A stretch of 6,247 nt of DNA, from assembly GCA_015494005.1 (NCBI GenBank), contig WGCB01000559.1, positions 1 through 6,247 on the forward strand, written 5' to 3'. The notes under the pieces are model-generated. The model saw nothing but the letters and a program-made list of their open reading frames with translations. It had not been told where the DNA came from and ran no database searches. The first letter of the stretch is position 1; every line of letters begins with the position of its first letter. Source of the DNA: Caldilineaceae bacterium. Its GTDB lineage: Bacteria > Chloroflexota > Anaerolineae > Caldilineales > Caldilineaceae. Positions 5,256-6,247 of the stretch are shown one piece after another. The position numbers and the translations under genes are program-made.

Positions 5256-5678
5256 ATGGCCATTGACTACCTGCCTCTCCTCATCCTGATCATCCTAGCC
5301 ATGGGATTCGCGGCCATCGCTATGGGCCTCCCGGCGGTGCTGGGCCCCAAACTCCCCAATAAACAGAAGTACGAGCCCTACGAATCGGGCATCATCCCCT
5401 TCGCGGATGCCCGCCGCCGCTTCCCGGTCCAGTACTATCTGGTGGCCATGCTCTTCGTGGTCTTCGACATCGAAGTGATCTTCCTCTACCCCTGGGCTGT
5501 GATCCTGAACCGGCTGGGGCTCTTTGCCCTGGTAGAGATGGCCATCTTCCTCCTCATCCTCCTGGTGGGCTATGTCTACTGCTGGAAACGAGGCGCCCTG
5601 GACTGGGGTGGCCAGGTCCGGCCCGGGGATGACGTAGTGGAAAGCCAGGTCGTGGAGAGCCAGGTCGAGGAAGAGTAG
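5256..5678 (+). CDS. nuoA: NADH-quinone oxidoreductase subunit A, copy 2 (Q-module cluster)
   Basis: This is the second NuoA/ND3-type subunit, 140 residues. Helices lie at about 6-28, 60-84 and 90-110. The family core is complete: [18 protein letters not shown], then [20 protein letters not shown] with D71 and E73, then WKRGALDW. It is collinear with copy 1 from residue 1 to 117 (about 38% identity by hand count), then adds a 22-residue acidic tail containing a duplicated [10 protein letters not shown] and ending EEE; the duplication is also visible in DNA (5637-5651 and 5652-5666, one mismatch). I chose the ATG at 5256 by alignment to copy 1; upstream GGGGA at 11 bases is a weak ribosome site, and the upstream TTG at 5193 would add 21 implausible residues. 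nuoB follows after 98 bases on the same strand, as in a normal nuoAB start. Confidence 0.96.
   Translation: MAIDYLPLLILIILAMGFAAIAMGLPAVLGPKLPNKQKYEPYESGIIPFADARRRFPVQYYLVAMLFVVFDIEVIFLYPWAVILNRLGLFALVEMAIFLLILLVGYVYCWKRGALDWGGQVRPGDDVVESQVVESQVEEE
5637..5666 (+). repeat. 15-bp tandem duplication at the 3' end of nuoA2
   Basis: Two adjacent 15-base units at 5637-5651 and 5652-5666 differ at one base (A/G, silent) and encode VESQV twice in frame. It looks like a recent slippage event in a tolerant C-terminal tail. Confidence 0.8.
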
Positions 5679-5700
5679 ACCTTTTCCCAAGCAGTCCCAG

Positions 5701-5759
5701 GGGTTCGCGCCCCCACGCGACCCAAGCCGATGAAGAACCCGAGCCAGCCCCTCGCTGGC
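5701..5759 (+). repeat. Two hairpins in the nuoA2-nuoB spacer
   Basis: The first is GGG-T-TCGCG (5701-5709) with CGCGACCC (5716-5723), one bulged T and a six-base loop. The second is GCCAG (5743-5747) with CTGGC (5755-5759) and a seven-base loop, ending four bases before the nuoB Shine-Dalgarno region. Neither is followed by a T-run. They may set relative expression or mRNA stability; this is inference. Confidence 0.35.
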
Positions 5760-5776
5760 CTAGGAAGGAGCGCACC

Positions 5777-6247
5777 ATGGGCATCGAAGAGAAACTCCCC
5801 GAGGGGATCCTGACCACAAGCCTGGAAGCGCTGGTGAACTGGAGCCGCCAGAACAGCACCTGGCCCCTGCTCTTCGGCCTGGCCTGCTGCGCCATCGAGA
5901 TGATCGCCAGCGGCACCCCCCGCCACGACATCGCCCGCTACGGCTCGGAGCTCTTCCGGGCCAGCCCCCGCCAGGCGGATCTCATGATCGTCTCTGGCCG
6001 GGTGAGCAACAAGATGGCACCAGTGGTCAAGCGCCTCTACGACCAGATGCTGGAGCCCAAGTGGGTCATCGCCATGGGCATCTGCGCCAGCGCCGGCGGC
6101 CCCTTCAACAACTACGCCATCATCCAGGGCGTGGACAAGATCATCCCAGTGGATGTCTACATCCCAGGCTGCCCACCCCGGCCCGAGGCCCTCCTCTACG
6201 GCCTGGACAAGCTGCGGGAAAAGCAGGGCCAGGAGAAGTTCACCGAC
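5777..6247 (+). CDS. nuoB: NADH-quinone oxidoreductase subunit B (N2 cluster subunit, partial)
   Basis: NuoB holds iron-sulfur cluster N2, which hands electrons to quinone, and sits where the peripheral arm meets NuoH. The first 157 codons are present and open to the right edge; only a short C-terminal end should be missing. All four N2 cysteines are visible: C37 and C38 in LACCAIEM, C103 in MGICASAGG, and C132 in [11 protein letters not shown]. Other signature stretches are [20 protein letters not shown] and [20 protein letters not shown]. The ATG at 5777 has an AAGGAG ribosome site 6 bases upstream. It lies 98 bases after nuoA2 on the same strand, and nuoC/nuoD would be expected to follow (inference). 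No unusual residues are seen. Confidence 0.98.
   Translation, partial: MGIEEKLPEGILTTSLEALVNWSRQNSTWPLLFGLACCAIEMIASGTPRHDIARYGSELFRASPRQADLMIVSGRVSNKMAPVVKRLYDQMLEPKWVIAMGICASAGGPFNNYAIIQGVDKIIPVDVYIPGCPPRPEALLYGLDKLREKQGQEKFTD

Noticed and set aside
4877..5263. Minus-strand 128-codon open frame across the control region
   Set aside because: It runs through the terminator, the rightward promoter and the AT-rich core, has mixed composition with no motif, and would place its start inside the nuoA2 start region.

Overview
This window is the junction of two divergently transcribed gene clusters for respiratory complex I (proton-pumping NADH:quinone oxidoreductase, NDH-1). On the minus strand, reading from about 4643 down to 1, are nuoA (copy 1), nuoH, nuoJ, nuoK, an unrecognised small TPR-like two-helix membrane protein, and the first 456 codons of nuoL, which runs off the left edge. 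On the plus strand from 5256 are a second nuoA (copy 2) and nuoB, which runs off the right edge. All identifications come from reading translated family motifs by eye.

The organism is a bacterium with GC-rich coding sequence, clear Shine-Dalgarno sites, ATG starts and sigma-70-like promoter elements. Split and duplicated nuo genes and YESG-type NuoA proteins are compatible with Chloroflexota (Caldilinea/Litorilinea-like), but this is only an inference from style; nothing in the window fixes the taxon.

Layout: 1-1369 nuoL (minus, partial); 1467-1835 TPR-like membrane protein (minus); 1868-2179 nuoK (minus); 2253-2771 nuoJ (minus); 2907-4139 nuoH (minus); 4287-4643 nuoA1 (minus); 4644-5255 a 612-base divergent control region; 5256-5678 nuoA2 (plus); 5777-6247 nuoB (plus, partial). 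The control region is much more AT-rich in its middle (about 40% GC over 4861-4980 by hand count). It carries a candidate extended -10 promoter facing left (4876-4884), a candidate TTGACA/TACACT promoter facing right (5006-5035), a convincing intrinsic terminator inside the right-hand leader (5151-5184), a perfect 9-bp inverted repeat (4782-4809), and an 11-bp direct repeat next to a small hairpin (4686-4733).

Functionally, the left cluster encodes the membrane arm: the quinone-site and proton-channel subunits A, H, J and K, then the distal antiporter-like subunit L. The right cluster starts the Q-module: A, then B with the N2 iron-sulfur cluster ligands. The points most worth following are: the two NuoA proteins (about 38% identical by hand count, so not a recent duplication), one per divergent unit; the absence of nuoI between nuoH and nuoJ; the unknown TPR-like membrane protein between nuoK and nuoL; a loop in NuoL with 10 histidines in 23 residues; and the terminator-bearing leader in front of nuoA2-nuoB. 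I see no mobile element, CRISPR array, tRNA or rRNA.
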